Positions 10,455 through 21,285 of a DNA stretch of 64,000 nt are shown here, one piece after another; position 1 is the stretch's first letter, and each line of letters opens with the position of its first letter. Both the position numbers and the translations under genes were made by a program. Source of the DNA: Impatiens glandulifera (Eukaryota > Streptophyta > Magnoliopsida > Ericales > Balsaminaceae); contig NC_061863.1 of NCBI RefSeq assembly GCF_907164915.1, forward strand, positions 10,231,882 to 10,295,881, written 5' to 3'. Below the pieces are notes generated by a model. It did not search any database. It was not told where the DNA came from and saw nothing but the letters and a program-made list of their open reading frames with translations.

Positions 10455-11343
10455 GATGCTTAATTTCAAAGTGTCAGTATTGTCAGGTCGAGAATTATGG
10501 TTAATTTGAATATATATGTGAGAGTAAATGGATACTTGGGTCGGATTGTGAATTGACCCACCTATAAATTTAAAATGGTTAAAAATAAAATAAAAAATGT
10601 TATATGTATATTTTAAACTTGAACCTAACAAAACAAGTACAATCTTTTAACCAATTAGGCTAATAAAACTTTATATTTTAAATTCAATGCCAAATTTGAT
10701 GAACGTGGGACATTCTTAATAATATAAGTTCAACTTTTTAACTAACTAATATATATAATAATGATTAATTTCAATATGTGTGGATTTTCGGGTCGAGAGT
10801 TGTGGTTAATTTAAATATATTGTGAGAGTAAATGAATATTTGGGTCGGGATTGTGGGTTGAACCGTTCATTAACTTAAAACGGTTAAAAACAAAATAAAA
10901 AATGTTATGTGTATTTTTTTGAAATTGCAACCTTACAAAACAAGTACAACCTTTGAATGAAGTATGATTAGGATGTGATTTGTTGATGGATAATACGCCG
11001 CTAACAATTAAAAATGGTTTAAAAAATATGAATTAAATATTGGATTGAGTAAAGTGTGAGGTCACGATACAAATGTTAAAAATATGAATCAAATCAAATA
11101 TTTGATTGACCAAAATGAAAATGTAAGGTCACAAGATGAATGGTTTATTGGGAAAAAATATACGAGAAAATGAGTTGTTTTACCGAAATGAATAAAATGT
11201 AGAATGAGAGTGTTATATTTTTTTATTTTAATATATTATTCGTGATGTATTAAAATTTTAAATATTTAGAACATATTATTATAAAAAAATTATTATTTTG
11301 TTTTATAATTTTATCTATGTGAATCACACGGGACTCTTTTTAG
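10417..11343 (+). mobile_element. Helitron-like non-autonomous element upstream of gene copy 1
   Basis: It begins in a (TA)n run and carries two ~310-bp repeat units (10453- and 10748-), a tail with TGACCAAAATG/GGTCAC phrases, and ends TATGTGAATCACACGGG...TTTTTAG|T, a hairpin (GTG-AATC-CAC) about 12 bp before CTRR-like AG|T. The paralogous site at 43.57 kb reads gatatattctctaatgtctag without it, so it is an insertion between A and T, as Helitrons do. No Rep/helicase gene. Confidence 0.5.
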
Positions 11344-11349
11344 TATTAT

Positions 11350-11691
11350 TTAATGTGTAGATTATCATTTATTGTATTATTCGTAAATTAATTTTGCATA
11401 TGTAACTCCTATTTGAATTAATGAGAATAAACTCTTTAGAAAAAAAACAATTTGATTGATTTTTCTTCTTTCGTATAGTTTCGTATGGTAAAAATAAGAA
11501 TTATTTTAAGAAAAATGATATTTTCAGACTTAAAGTAAAAAAAAATATTTATATTAGATTTTAAGTAAATTGAATATGGTTTATGGATAGATTTTTTGTT
11601 TTAGAATTTTCATAATCTTAAACAATTAAATAATAATATTTATTAATAAACGTTGGTACTTTCTTTAGGAAGGTTTCTAAATCTTCCTCCA
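11350..11691 (+). promoter_or_regulatory. 5' flank of gene copy 1, conserved in copies 2 and 3
   Basis: Sequence from about 11355 to the TATA box is alignable with 28970-29207 and with 43590-44234 (the latter interrupted by 43741-44085). Conserved phrases include GTATGGTAAAAATA, AAAAATGATATTTT, TAAATAATAATATTTATTAATAAA and TTGGTACTTTCTTTA. Conservation over non-coding sequence is consistent with duplicated promoter DNA, though the copies may simply be young. Confidence 0.45.
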
Positions 11692-11701
11692 CTATAAAAA
11701 A
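11692..11701 (+). promoter_or_regulatory. TATA box of gene copy 1
   Basis: CTATAAAAAA lies 61-70 bp before the ATG. It is followed by the leader GGACACCTATAGTC that is conserved in all three copies, so transcription probably starts within about 11720-11735. Confidence 0.6.
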
Positions 11702-11761
11702 GGACACCTATAGTCCGATAATCTCATCAAACTCAAAATATTTATAGGGGGTTGTTTAGCA

Positions 11762-12148
11762 ATGAATTTAAAGACTTTGATAGTTGTGATAATAGCCTTC
11801 ATAGTGGTTTCACCTTCACCTCCACTAAAGTTTGGGCAAGGTTTCCCCTTTTCACCAAGCAACCCTTCCCCACCATCACCCAATTGGCCATTAGTACCCT
11901 ATCATCAATGGACACCATCACCCAATCCTCTAACGGCATTTTTACCCACATCATCACCTACTTGTGTGTACGCAATAACCCTCTTAGCATATTATTGTGT
12001 AATGGAAATCCTCGATGGAATATTCAAGAGAACACCTGTCAGTGTATATTGTTATGATACTATCATTTATTTCAATAACGTATGCTACCCAAACCGCAGT
12101 CCACCTTATGTTCTCCAAAACCTTCCCTATTTTCTCCGTAAGTATTAA
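11762..12148 (+). CDS. Small secreted four-cysteine protein, ECA1/prolamin-like (copy 1)
   Basis: The 128-residue product starts with a hydrophobic segment (residues 5-17) fitting a secretory signal peptide, then a proline-rich spacer (residues 18-66, SPSP and PSPPSP steps). A C-terminal module follows with cysteines 68, 79, 97 and 108 (C-x10-C-x17-C-x10-C) and conserved YYCVMEI and YFNNVC. The spacing and the C..EI...C...I..I...C pattern resemble plant ECA1/prolamin-like (PF05617-type) proteins, known as small secreted proteins of egg cell and other reproductive tissue; the usual CC pair is reduced to one Cys. Function is inferred. Relative to copy 3, 78 bp after the shared CTCCG are replaced by TAAGTA, so the C terminus ends early at RKY. 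The resulting GTAAGT could also be a splice donor. The start matches the ATG of copy 3 and follows the TATA box suitably. Confidence 0.7.
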   Translation: MNLKTLIVVIIAFIVVSPSPPLKFGQGFPFSPSNPSPPSPNWPLVPYHQWTPSPNPLTAFLPTSSPTCVYAITLLAYYCVMEILDGIFKRTPVSVYCYDTIIYFNNVCYPNRSPPYVLQNLPYFLRKY

Positions 12149-12574
12149 TTGGAGGATGGGAAGCAGTGCAGTTTCTTCCTTCCATTGTAATGATATAAAT
12201 AAAACAAGCTAATAAAATATTTCACTTTTTAAAGTTTCAATTGATAAATTTATATTATTTGTTTATTCTTTTTTATTAAAACGTATATAATTAAGATTAA
12301 CATTGAGAGATAACTACTCTAATATATATAAACTATATGATTGGAGATAATCAAAATTGAAATAAATAAATAAAATAATTTTTTTTGTTAAGAAGATTGA
12401 AAATTAATATGAAAATACAATTCAAAAGATTATATATATATACTCACACTACAACAAAACCCCGTTATGTAAGTGCAAATGAATTGATTGTTAGTTTGTG
12501 GATTGACTCGTCCTCAAAACTTGGAATAAATAATTAATTACAAATAAGAATAAAAATGACAAATAAGAATTTGA
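12149..12574. other. 3' flank of gene copy 1
   Basis: GGAAGCAGTGCAGTTTCTTCC and ATAAATAAAACAAGCTAATAAAAT (near 12193-12220) repeat the 3' region of copies 2 and 3. The AATAAA at about 12200 is a candidate polyadenylation signal. The rest is AT-rich and collinear with 44880-45060. Confidence 0.5.
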
Positions 12575-12582
12575 ACATATAT
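12575..12582. repeat. 8-bp target-site duplication of the hAT-like element (left)
   Basis: ACATATAT, identical to 13483-13490. Confidence 0.75.
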
Positions 12583-13482
12583 TAGGGGTGTAAATGAATC
12601 TAGCTGCTGCTCGTGAGTAGCTCGGTCAAAGTTCAATTCGAGTTCAGTCAAAATCGAATTCGAGCCAAATTCGAGTTTAGGTAAGACTCGTTTGATAGCT
12701 CGTCGAGCTTTTTCAAACCTAATCATATAATTTTTTTTAATTATATTTTATTTTTTTAATCAAAATTTGAAACATATCCATAAGACTATCTATGGGCTTA
12801 TTGTTTATGGGTCTCCCCAAAAATATACTTATAAATTAAAAAATATATGTTATATAATATTTATAAGGAAATAAATAAATTTTATATTAATTTAATTACA
12901 GAAACATAATTTTTGAAAATCAAATCAAAATATAATTATACTTTATTATTATTTAATATATGCAATCTCAATGTATTATATTTTATAAAAAATAAAATTA
13001 TTTCATTTACTATAAAGTATTTTATTTTTCAAAATAAACATAGTAGAGTCTAATATGTTCTCAAGTTCATCTCAAATACATTACAAAATTTGAAAGTATT
13101 CTTCTAAAATTTCTTTGAACATGAATAACTCCATTAGGTATTCTACGTGTATTCTTACGCGAACCAATACGTCCATTCTTACGTGAACTAAGTTCTGGCT
13201 GAAGAAGAGTTACGGGGCGTAAAACAAAAAAATACGCAAAGGGATGTACGGTCCGATGAATAGACTCTCAACTTGCATTATGTTTTTTTAATATAAGAAA
13301 TCAATATATAAATATATTTAAATTCGAGCCGAACTCGAGCCTATTGTTATATGATCAAGCCGAGTACGAGCTTAATATTGAAAGCTCGATAGAGCTCGAG
13401 CTCGAGAAAAGTCAATAAAAAATGAGTCGAGCCAAACTCGAGCCAGGACTTGTTTGACCTCGACTCGCTCGTTTACACCCTA
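12583..13482. mobile_element. Non-autonomous hAT-like element (900 bp)
   Basis: Left end TAGGGGTGTAAATGAA and right end CTCGTTTACACCCTA form imperfect terminal inverted repeats, and an exact 8-bp direct repeat ACATATAT flanks it, the hAT signature. Both subterminal regions are rich in CTCGAG/GAGCTCG-type palindromes (12600-12720 and 13320-13470). The interior is AT-rich with a GC-richer patch at 13140-13270 and no transposase frame. The paralogous flank at 45.05-45.10 kb lacks it, supporting an insertion after the segment duplicated. Confidence 0.8.
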
Positions 13483-13490
13483 ACATATAT
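13483..13490. repeat. 8-bp target-site duplication of the hAT-like element (right)
   Basis: ACATATAT, identical to 12575-12582. Confidence 0.75.
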
Positions 13491-13549
13491 CTTATAAATG
13501 CAAAGAATCTAACTTTTATATTTTAAAATCAACCAAATATTTTTATAAA

Positions 13550-13948
13550 CATACACATATAAATTTATGACATTTAGTTTTATTAATTACTGCAAGTTTC
13601 ATATTTGTAAATGTTAGAGGATAAGGTTTTCTAATGTGAGTAGAGTGTTTTTTAATCATATAAATTATATATTCATACACAAAATTATAAATTTGAATCA
13701 ACAATTGGAGAACTTGATCGCCCAATATATATGGACATTTTTTTATTAATTCATGCAAGTTTCATATTTTTAAATGTTAGAGGATGAGGTTTTCTAATGT
13801 GAGTAGAGTACTTTTTTTAATCATATAAAATATATATTTATACACAAAATTATAAATTTAAATCAATAATCTTAATTAGTCTAATAGTTAAATGGGTTAA
13901 TTGTATATAATATAAAAATTAACAAAATTTTAGTGCAATCCTTATTTC
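13550..13948. repeat. Local duplication that includes a copia junction
   Basis: 13560-13735 and 13743-13980 share CAAGTTTCATATTT, AATGTTAGAGGAT and GGTTTTCTAATGTGAGTAGAG, and both end with GAGAACTTGATCGCCCAATA (13708- and 13955-). That last string is coding sequence of the copia fragment, so the duplication copied host DNA plus the first ~29 bp of the copia remnant, i.e. it post-dates the copia insertion or truncation. The second copy retains about 80 bp (13870-13948) also present at 45.33-45.41 kb; the first has lost it. Confidence 0.6.
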
Positions 13949-15136
13949 TCTATGGAGAACTTGATCGCCCAATATATATGGAACAACTATCTAGATTCGA
14001 GAAGAATGATGGTCACCAGTTGGTTTGTAGACTTAAGAAGGCACTATATGGATTAAAGTAATCCCCCACGTGCTTGGCATGGAAAGATTGCAGTATATCT
14101 TAAGTTTTGTGGGTATAAAGCTTCAGAATCCAACTCAAGTCACTTTTTAAAGAAGCATCAATGACAAAATGGTGGTGATGCTTCTATATGTGGATGACAT
14201 AATCTTGACGATCAGTATATATGATGAGGTTGCTCAGCTACAAGATGAGCGTTCGCTTCGTTTGGAGATGAATAAGTTTGGTGAACTTGGAACTTTCCTT
14301 TGTCTACAAATAAAAATTTTCAAGAAAGGTTTGTTTGTATTATAAATCAACTATGCAAAGAAGTTGGTAGATAAATTTGGTATGACAGATGAAAAAAAAG
14401 TTATTCTCCTCTCGACGTAAATCCCAGACTCGTCGAGACAAAGGAACATGTTTACCAGATCCTCGCTCATATCGTGCTCTTGTGGGAATTCTAATTTATC
14501 TAACTATAACAAGGTCTGACATTTCTTATGTAGTTGGAGTGGTGAGTTGATACAAACAGGAGCTAAGGAAACCACACCTCGATGAAGTGAAGAAAATTTT
14601 GAAGTGTATTAATATCTCACTAGATATATGTCTACTCTAAGAGAAAGATGCAAAAAATTTCTCGTAGGAATTTGTGGATGCTGACTTTACTAGGGATTGA
14701 GATAATCGAAAGTCCACATCTGGGTTTATTTTTCTTTGTAAAAATACTAGCATATCTCGGAGTAGAAAGAACAATCCTTGTCTACGACAAAAGAGGAATA
14801 CAAATCATTAACTCGTGAATCACATGAGTGCATATGGCTTCGTAGACTCTTGGAGGATCTTCATGTCAAGTTTGATCAGCCGATTCCTATCCATGAAGAT
14901 AATTTGAGTGCTATTAAATTGATTTCAAATCTTGTGTTTCATGCGTGGAAAAAAGACATTGAGCTGGAGCATCACATTATTCGTGTAAAAAGTATTAGAG
15001 TGAATCATTGAGATGGTTACAGTAAAGAATGAAGACAATGTTGTTGATATCTTCACAAAAACACTTACTAAACGTCCTTTTGAAAATCTACAATCTAAGT
15101 TCTGACTAGTTCATCGGACATCACTTTAAGAGGGAG
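13949..15136 (+). pseudogene. 5'-truncated Ty1/copia pol: reverse transcriptase and RNase H
   Basis: Translation starts GELDRPIYMEQLSRFEK, then CRLKKALYGL (RT), a catalytic LLYVDDIIL with YVDD at 14187-14198, a later RSDISYVVGVVS block, and RNase H motifs: an ADFTRD-like step, RKSTSGFIF, then LSTTKEEYKSLTRESHECIW (14778 on) and a final KRPFENL-like segment. Multiple stops and frameshifts break it. Gag, protease and integrase are absent; the left edge at about 13949 is abrupt. It ends with LREGVL encoded across the polypurine tract, the usual close of this copia lineage. Confidence 0.85.
15129..15136 (+). other. Polypurine tract of the copia remnant
   Basis: AGAGGGAG immediately before TGTTAAAAA at 15137 marks the start of plus-strand synthesis and the 3' LTR boundary. 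Confidence 0.6.
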
Positions 15137-15420
15137 TGTTAAAAATTAAAGTAATAATAATAAATATACATTTTTGGTATTTAGAGTGTCTTTGATTATT
15201 CAAGTATCTTAGAATTATCTCTAGTAAATGGGACTCTTCAATGCTCTTATTTAAATGTCTAAGTTTTGTTTTTTATATAAGTTGTAATGGTGTCTTTATT
15301 TTAATAAGTTCAATAGAAAGAATTTCATTAAAAAAAATTTCTCCCTAAAGTCTTTAATAACTTTTCTAATAAGCCTCTTCACGGTTCGATCATAGAAGTC
15401 TTTATTGTGACTTCGTTACA
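15137..15420 (+). mobile_element. 3' LTR of the copia remnant
   Basis: It begins TGTTA right after the polypurine tract. The proposed end ...TTCGTTACA at 15420 gives about 284 bp with TG...CA ends. No second LTR exists in the window and the target-site duplication cannot be checked, so the right edge is approximate. Confidence 0.5.
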
Positions 15421-15751
15421 TATATAATATATATATAATATATGTACGACTACCATGATTAATTAAAAGTAGGACCTTAGAACAAAAGTAAGATTAAATT
15501 TATGAAAATCATCTGAAACACGATCTATAGATGAGAGACACACTATTACTTTCACTTCTCAATTGACCATTTATGTGAAAGAGATAAGAGTACACATGCA
15601 ATGACAAAACAAATGAGAAAGAAGCATAAGAAATATTTTTTTTAAAAGAATAAAGATCGTAGTCATGATTTGTTTAGGGCTGAATACATACATTGATATC
15701 TTAATGTACTAAACCTAAATATAAGATAAAAACTATTGGAACGACTTCTAC
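15421..15751. other. Intergenic flank left of the full LINE
   Basis: AT-rich DNA without a recognised gene. 15700-15762 (aaaactattggaacgac...aaatacct) is homologous to 22020-22060 (aaaactgttggaactgac...aaatacct), which represents an empty LINE target site. Confidence 0.5.
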
Positions 15752-15762
15752 AACAAATACCT
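15752..15762. repeat. Target-site duplication of the LINE (left)
   Basis: AACAAATACCT, repeated exactly at 21284-21294 after the poly(A) tail. Confidence 0.8.
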
Positions 15763-16073
15763 GGCTCAAATGAGTGAAGAAAACCCTAGGTGAAGTGCGA
15801 ACTGTGCGATCAGCGTGCCGTGTGTGCCGCGATATGTCGTCGCGGTCGTAATCGTCGTTGAAGAAACCCTCGATCGCAGTCGCAAAGAAATCACACACCA
15901 TTCGTTTCCGTGCGAACTATGCTATCTGTGCGATTTGTGCGATCCGTGTTCCGTGTGCGTCGTGATTTCATCTCTCGATCGGAAGGGTCGTCTTTTCGTA
16001 GAAATCTACTAAATCTACTCATCGATCTCTCGGTCAAGACTAAAATACATCAGGAAATCAATTTCAAACCTAT
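15763..16073 (+). promoter_or_regulatory. LINE 5' UTR
   Basis: Noticeably richer in CG dinucleotides than its surroundings, with repeated GTGCGATC/GTGTGCGT phrases. In LINEs the internal promoter lies in the 5' UTR; no specific promoter element can be assigned here. Confidence 0.5.
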
Positions 16074-18458
16074 GTGTACTGTAAAGTTGTTAAAAGCTTC
16101 GCTGACACGAATCCGTGCGTGTCGGCCACTTTAAATATGACTTTTGCAAACATTGTAGCTTCATCAGTACGGGAAATTCCCTCTTTTTCAACAAATGGTA
16201 CAAGCCCGGCCAACTCTCTTAATCGGGCAATGGGTGAATCCAGCACATGCTCCCCTAATCCTAAGATAGAAAATTCGAATGCATCTAACTTCCACATAGG
16301 CTTAGGAGAGAATCACGCGAATATCCTTTTTGAAAATCATGGGTCTCCAAAGCCAGGAGGAAATGGTGGAAATCTGACTGACGTGAGCAAGAGCAATAAT
16401 AAAGATTTTGCAGTCAACATGCCAGGTATGTTTTTTACCAATCCCAATAACACTCATGAGATGAATGAAAATGATAATAGAACTGTTAGTGGAATACATG
16501 CTGATAGCCTAGATTGTGATAGTCTAGGACATGCTCTAGGAAAAGATAGAGTAGTTCTGGAAAATAGTCTAGGAAATAAAAATGCACAGGTCATTAACTC
16601 GGATTCTAATGGGAATCAAATTCAACTTGAGACTATTGAGATACCTGACTCAGACGAAGAAGCAGAGAAAATAATTCAGAAACAATTGAAAAGAGAAAGA
16701 ATTAATGCAGAAAATTTGGGTGAAACAGGAAAAATGCAAAGAATGGCAGCGAAAGTATTGGGTAAAGAAACAGACCCGAGGAAATGGAGGGTTGGTTTTA
16801 ATGAAAGGGCCAATCTGAAAGGACTTAGAAATCAGATAACGAAATTATTGATATTGGGAAAGAAATGCCAAATCGTTTTAAGCAAAGAGAAAAGCCAACA
16901 GTATACAGAGCAGCTCAACCTACATTACCTACAAGACTGGAATCTCCTAAAAAAAGAGGAGTACGATACTATTGTGAGCTGGTCTGTTGAAACATTGAGA
17001 GAGCTCTCTAAATGCCCCAAAACCAGAGTCTACTTCATCAAGAACAATTCTAATTGGAATGTAGACCAGGTCTGAAAGAAAGCTGAAGAACAAAGAAAAA
17101 CTCAAGGGAATGATCAGAAAACAGGGCAAAACCAGAGTAACGAGCAGAATGAACAACAGAAACAGAATGTAGGGTAGAAGAACATAGGGGAAACAAAAGC
17201 TGACAATCCAGTTCAAGAGAGGGGAAAGATTTTTCTTGGAACATTTAAGCCAAAAGTTGAAATTATCGGTTCCCCGTTTGAATTCAAACTACCCCAAGAA
17301 GTTGAGGAAAACTGCGTAAATTCATGGAAGAATGTCATAGTGGGCAACTTCATCGGAAGAAACAAGGTGCCATTTCTAGTAACCAAAAAAACTCTAATGG
17401 AACAATTGGGGGAAAAGAGTCTAGAAAAGGTAACATCAAACATTCATGACTTGTACTTTCTCAAATTCAAAGAAGGATCAGATCTCGAAAGTATTCTGAT
17501 CAATGGGCACACATTTGTTGGAAAAAACTACATGAAACTCGAAAAATGGACAGAAGGTATGAACCTCTTCAGCAAGCCCAAAGAAACTGCGCAAATCTGG
17601 TTCTAATTGCGCAACATCCCTTCCCACATGTATAACCCTGAAGCATTAAGTCACTTTGCGAGCCTATTGGGGAGTTCACTCTACATGGACCCAACTACAG
17701 AAAAAGGTGAGCATATGACTTATGCTAGGATGTGCATTGAGATACACCCGAGATCAAATCTTCCATACCAGATGACGGTCACAGACAAAAAAGGTGAACC
17801 CACAATTATGAGAATCTCATATGAGTGGAGGCTGAATAGATGCTTTGATTGTAATACATTCGAACATGTCTGTTACAAGTGCTCAAAAATAATTGAAGAA
17901 GAAAGGAAGAAGAAGATCGAGAAAGAGACAAAGACAGAGACAGAAAAGAAACAGAAAGAAGAACAAGAAATGTTGGAAAAGGAAAAGGTTGAGAATGAAA
18001 GACAGAAAATGGTTACTAAAGAATCAATATTGAGTAAATAGAAGGATCAAGACAAGGAAGGAAATTCAGAACATGGTTTTGAAGAACAGGGGAAGGAAGA
18101 CAGAGTGGTAAGAGATTCAGAATCAAAGACTGAGAATGAAGAGGTAACAAATAAACTTGAATTGGAAGCAAGAATCAATACCGAAGAGGTTGTGGAAAGG
18201 GAAAGTGTGGGAGAAAGTAAGAAAGGGGAAGTGGGTGAAGGAAATGGGAAAGATAAAGAAGAGGCAGCTGAATCGATTGAAACTGTACAATCTCCAATTC
18301 AAAAAAAAGTTTACCAGAGAAACACAAAAATCCCAAAACAAGAAGGTAAGAAAATTAAGGAAAATACAATTCCTTATAGCCCTGTTATATGGGAAAAACA
18401 GAAAGGAAGAAAAAGTAAAGGAAGGGGAAGTAAAGCTGGAACATCTTCTTTTCATTAA
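16074..18458 (+). pseudogene. LINE ORF1 (gag-like, DUF4283 and CCHC) with four nonsense codons
   Basis: One uninterrupted phase of about 795 codons is broken only by stops at 17073-17075, 17175-17177, 17604-17606 and 18039-18041, with no frameshift. Residues ~1-330 are a polar N-terminal region. 17220-17600 is DUF4283-like (WKNVIVGNFIGRNKVPF, then EKWTEGMNLF). A zinc knuckle C-x2-C-x4-H-x4-C (CFDCNTFEHVCYKC, 17839-17880) follows, then a Lys/Glu-rich coiled-coil-like tail to 18455. ATG 16074 or 16137 may be the start. ORF1 proteins of this type bind LINE RNA in the RNP. The terminal TAA overlaps the ORF2 ATG by one base (TAATG). Confidence 0.8.
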
Positions 18459-21127
18459 TGAACTTAATGACATGGAATATTAGAGGGTTAAATGACCCCA
18501 TAAAAAGAAGAGAAGTTAGAAGAATAGCAGAGAAGAATGAAATCACAGTATTTGGAATTATTGAAACAAAAGTCAGACAAAGTCAAATAGAGAATGTTGC
18601 CCAAGGTTGCTTCAAAGAAGAATGGGAATTTATTCATAACTCTGATGGGATTAAAAGTAGAATCTGGGTAGGATGGGATAAAAGAAGGGTTGAAATCAAG
18701 AAAATTTTTGAAAGCAAGCAAGTTATTTTGACAGAGGTTATTAATCTGATGACAAGGGTAAAAATATTTTTTGCGGTAGTTTATGCAAACAACTCTGGGA
18801 CAGAGAGGAAGACACTTTGGAATGATTTAAGAAGAAGCATTACGGACGACGAACCATGGGTTATTATGGGAGATTTTAACGTTACAATATTCAAGAATAA
18901 AAGAGAGCCTGAGACAGACATAACACAAGACATGCAAGATTTCAATGAATGCATTCGAGACATAAACTGCATTGAACCGTCTTTCTCAGGTAATCTATTT
19001 TCATGGTCAACTACAAGAGGGGTGGACAACATGAGAAAGAGCAGAATTGATAGAGGCCTAGTGAATGAAAAATGGGTGGAATTTTACCCAAGAAGCCAAA
19101 TACAGGTTTTGCAACTAGGTATCTCTGATCACTGCCCTTTGAAATTCTTTTGGGAAAAGGAGAAAAAACAGAAAAGACCCTTTAAGTTCTTCAACTTCTG
19201 TATGAAAGATGAAGAATTTAATAAAATCCTTAATGAAACTTGGAACATCAGAATTAATGGAACAAAGATGTTTAGAGTTTGTGGGAAACTAAGATTACTG
19301 AAAGGGAAGTTGAATAAACTAGACCGGAAAAAATATAGTGGGATTTCTAAAAGAGTAGAGGAAGCCAGAACGAAACTAGAGGAAATACAAAGTAAGACAC
19401 TAAGAGCCCTAAATCTACCTTATAACAGGGAAGATGAAAAAGAGGCTCTTACGCGATTCAGAGACCTCTGTTCTAAAGAGGAAAGTTTTGCTAAGCAAAA
19501 ATCTAGAGAAAATTGGCTTTCATTAGGAGACAATAATACTTCTTTCTTCTATAAAAAATGTTCATCAGGGAATTTTAGAAATCAGGTCCTAAGGCTCACA
19601 AACTCAAATGGAGATGTTTTACAGGGACAAAAAGCAGTTCATGAGGAAGCAATAAGTTTCTACAAAGAGCTGATTGGAATAGAAACTAGCACAATAATAG
19701 AGGACAACCGAAGATTGCTTCAACAGATTGTGCAAAGGAAAATCAGTGAAGAAAGTGGTAACAAATTGATTACAATAGTCAGTATGGAAGAAGTTAGAAA
19801 AGCTGTGTTTTCAATAAAAGGGGATAAAAGCCCAGGGCCAGATGGTTTCAACGCGAACTTCTTCAAAGAAAACTGGGAAATAGTGGGTAAAGATGTAAGC
19901 GAAGGGGTTTTGGAATTCTTCCAAAACAGGAAAATGTTGAAGCAATGGAACGTCACAGTGTTGAATTTGATTCCTAAGAATTCAATTCCAGAAAAAATTC
20001 AGGATTTTCGTCCTATTTCATGTTGCAATGTTATTTATAAAATTATTTCAGGAATAAAAAGTTGTGTTGAATGGAACAAAGCCCTAACCATCAAGATCTT
20101 ATGGGAGTTGGAGCAAAAAGCGGACTCCCTATGGGTCAAATGGGTGCATACAAGATTTATGAAAGAAGAGCAGAGTATATGGACACTAAGCATCAACGAA
20201 AGAATGGCATGGTCATTGAAGAAAATCCTAAAAACAAGAAAAGATGCATTTCAAATGGTGAAAACCACAATTGGAAATGGAAGAGGGGTACTATTCTGGC
20301 ATGATCCTTGGCTGGATAATATTCCCATTATATTCAAAGAAGAAATGCAAGGAAACAGAGTTAGAAGAGAATACATCAAGTACTCATTTAGAGACGTATA
20401 TGAAGGTAGATGTGATTCACTTTTGAGGCGTATTCCAGAAGGTGATAGAATCCTAAACCTAATGAGGCAGAAGCAACTCAATGAAAATAATGATGAAATA
20501 AGCTGGAAAACAGAAAGCAATGAGAAGTTTATTACAGGAAATGCATGGGAAATGGTTAGAACAAGAGGACAGGAGGTAGATTGGCATAATGTGGTATGGT
20601 CTCCAAAGATTATTCCTCATCACCAATTTATTCTCTGGCTGGTATACAGGAAAAGGTTGACAACAAAAGACAGAATTCGAAAATATATAAACATTCATGA
20701 TATCAATTGTGTCCTATGTTCGGGAGTTGAGGAAAGCATAAACCATTTATTTGGGGAATTCTCTTTTGTAATACAAATCTAGAGGATGTATGCTGCAAAC
20801 ATGAACATCATCAACTTTCCAAGAATATGGGAAGAAATCCAAGAGTGGATGAAGAATAAAGCAAAAGGAAGATCCTTCTATGTAAGTATGTTGAAATGCT
20901 ACTTTGGAGCAGTAATCTACAATATCTGGAAAGAAAGAAATTCAAGAACTCACAGTGGAAGAAGTAGAACCTCTAGAGATATTTGGAGAGATATAACTTC
21001 AGATGAAAATGCACTCATTCAATCCTGGAGAGGAATCGAAAGGAATGAAGAGAATAGAAAGCTCTGCCATATATGGGATATTTCGTTTGAGAAGGTCACA
21101 AGTAGAATAAAAGTAAAAACGTTGTAG
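18458..21127 (+). pseudogene. LINE ORF2: intact APE endonuclease, RT with in-frame loss of the catalytic core, zf-RVT
   Basis: The first 774 codons are open. Residues 1-230 form the endonuclease: MTWNIRGLND, ETKV, WVIMGDFN, SRIDRGLV and SDHCPL, i.e. the Asn, Glu, Asp/Asn and terminal Asp-His motifs. A linker leads to RT fingers (SPGPDGFNANFF, RPISCCNVIYKIIS). At about 20050 this jumps in frame to GIKSCVEWNKA, which lies beyond the thumb in sister copies, so about 300-350 residues including the FADD motif are gone. Connector and zf-RVT (CVLC...HLFGEF) follow. TAG at 20780-20782 splits off the last 113 codons (20786-21127), same phase. Endonuclease could still fold; polymerase cannot. Confidence 0.88.
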
Positions 21128-21285
21128 GCGCTAATTGATTATTGTTATTGTCTGTAATTCAATTATTGTTTCATTGTCAAATCTAGAAATTGTCTAGATC
21201 TGATCTTAAACTTTTGTATTTTTTTTTCCCTCTTTTAGGTTTTTTTAATGAAATGGCACTAAGTTGTTTTCCAAAAAAAAAAAAA
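21128..21285 (+). other. LINE 3' UTR and poly(A) tail
   Basis: The T-rich 3' UTR contains TTTTTTAATGAAATGGCAC and AAGTTGTTTTCC, then A13. The same terminal block is found before the poly(A) of the two 5'-truncated copies, as expected for the 3' recognition end of one LINE family. Confidence 0.75.

Larger units (their letters stand above)
15763..21285 (+). mobile_element. Nearly full-length two-ORF LINE (L1-type) with internal deletion in ORF2
   Basis: It is flanked by exact direct repeats (AACAAATACCT) and ends with A13 (21273-21285). A relatively GC-rich 5' UTR (15763-16073) precedes ORF1 (16074-18458, four stops) and ORF2 (from 18458). The 3' UTR ends AATGAAATGGCACTAAGTTG before the poly(A), matching the tails at 55.62 kb and (minus) 2.1 kb. 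About 5.5 kb long. The reverse-transcriptase palm and thumb are deleted, so it could not move by itself. Confidence 0.92.
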
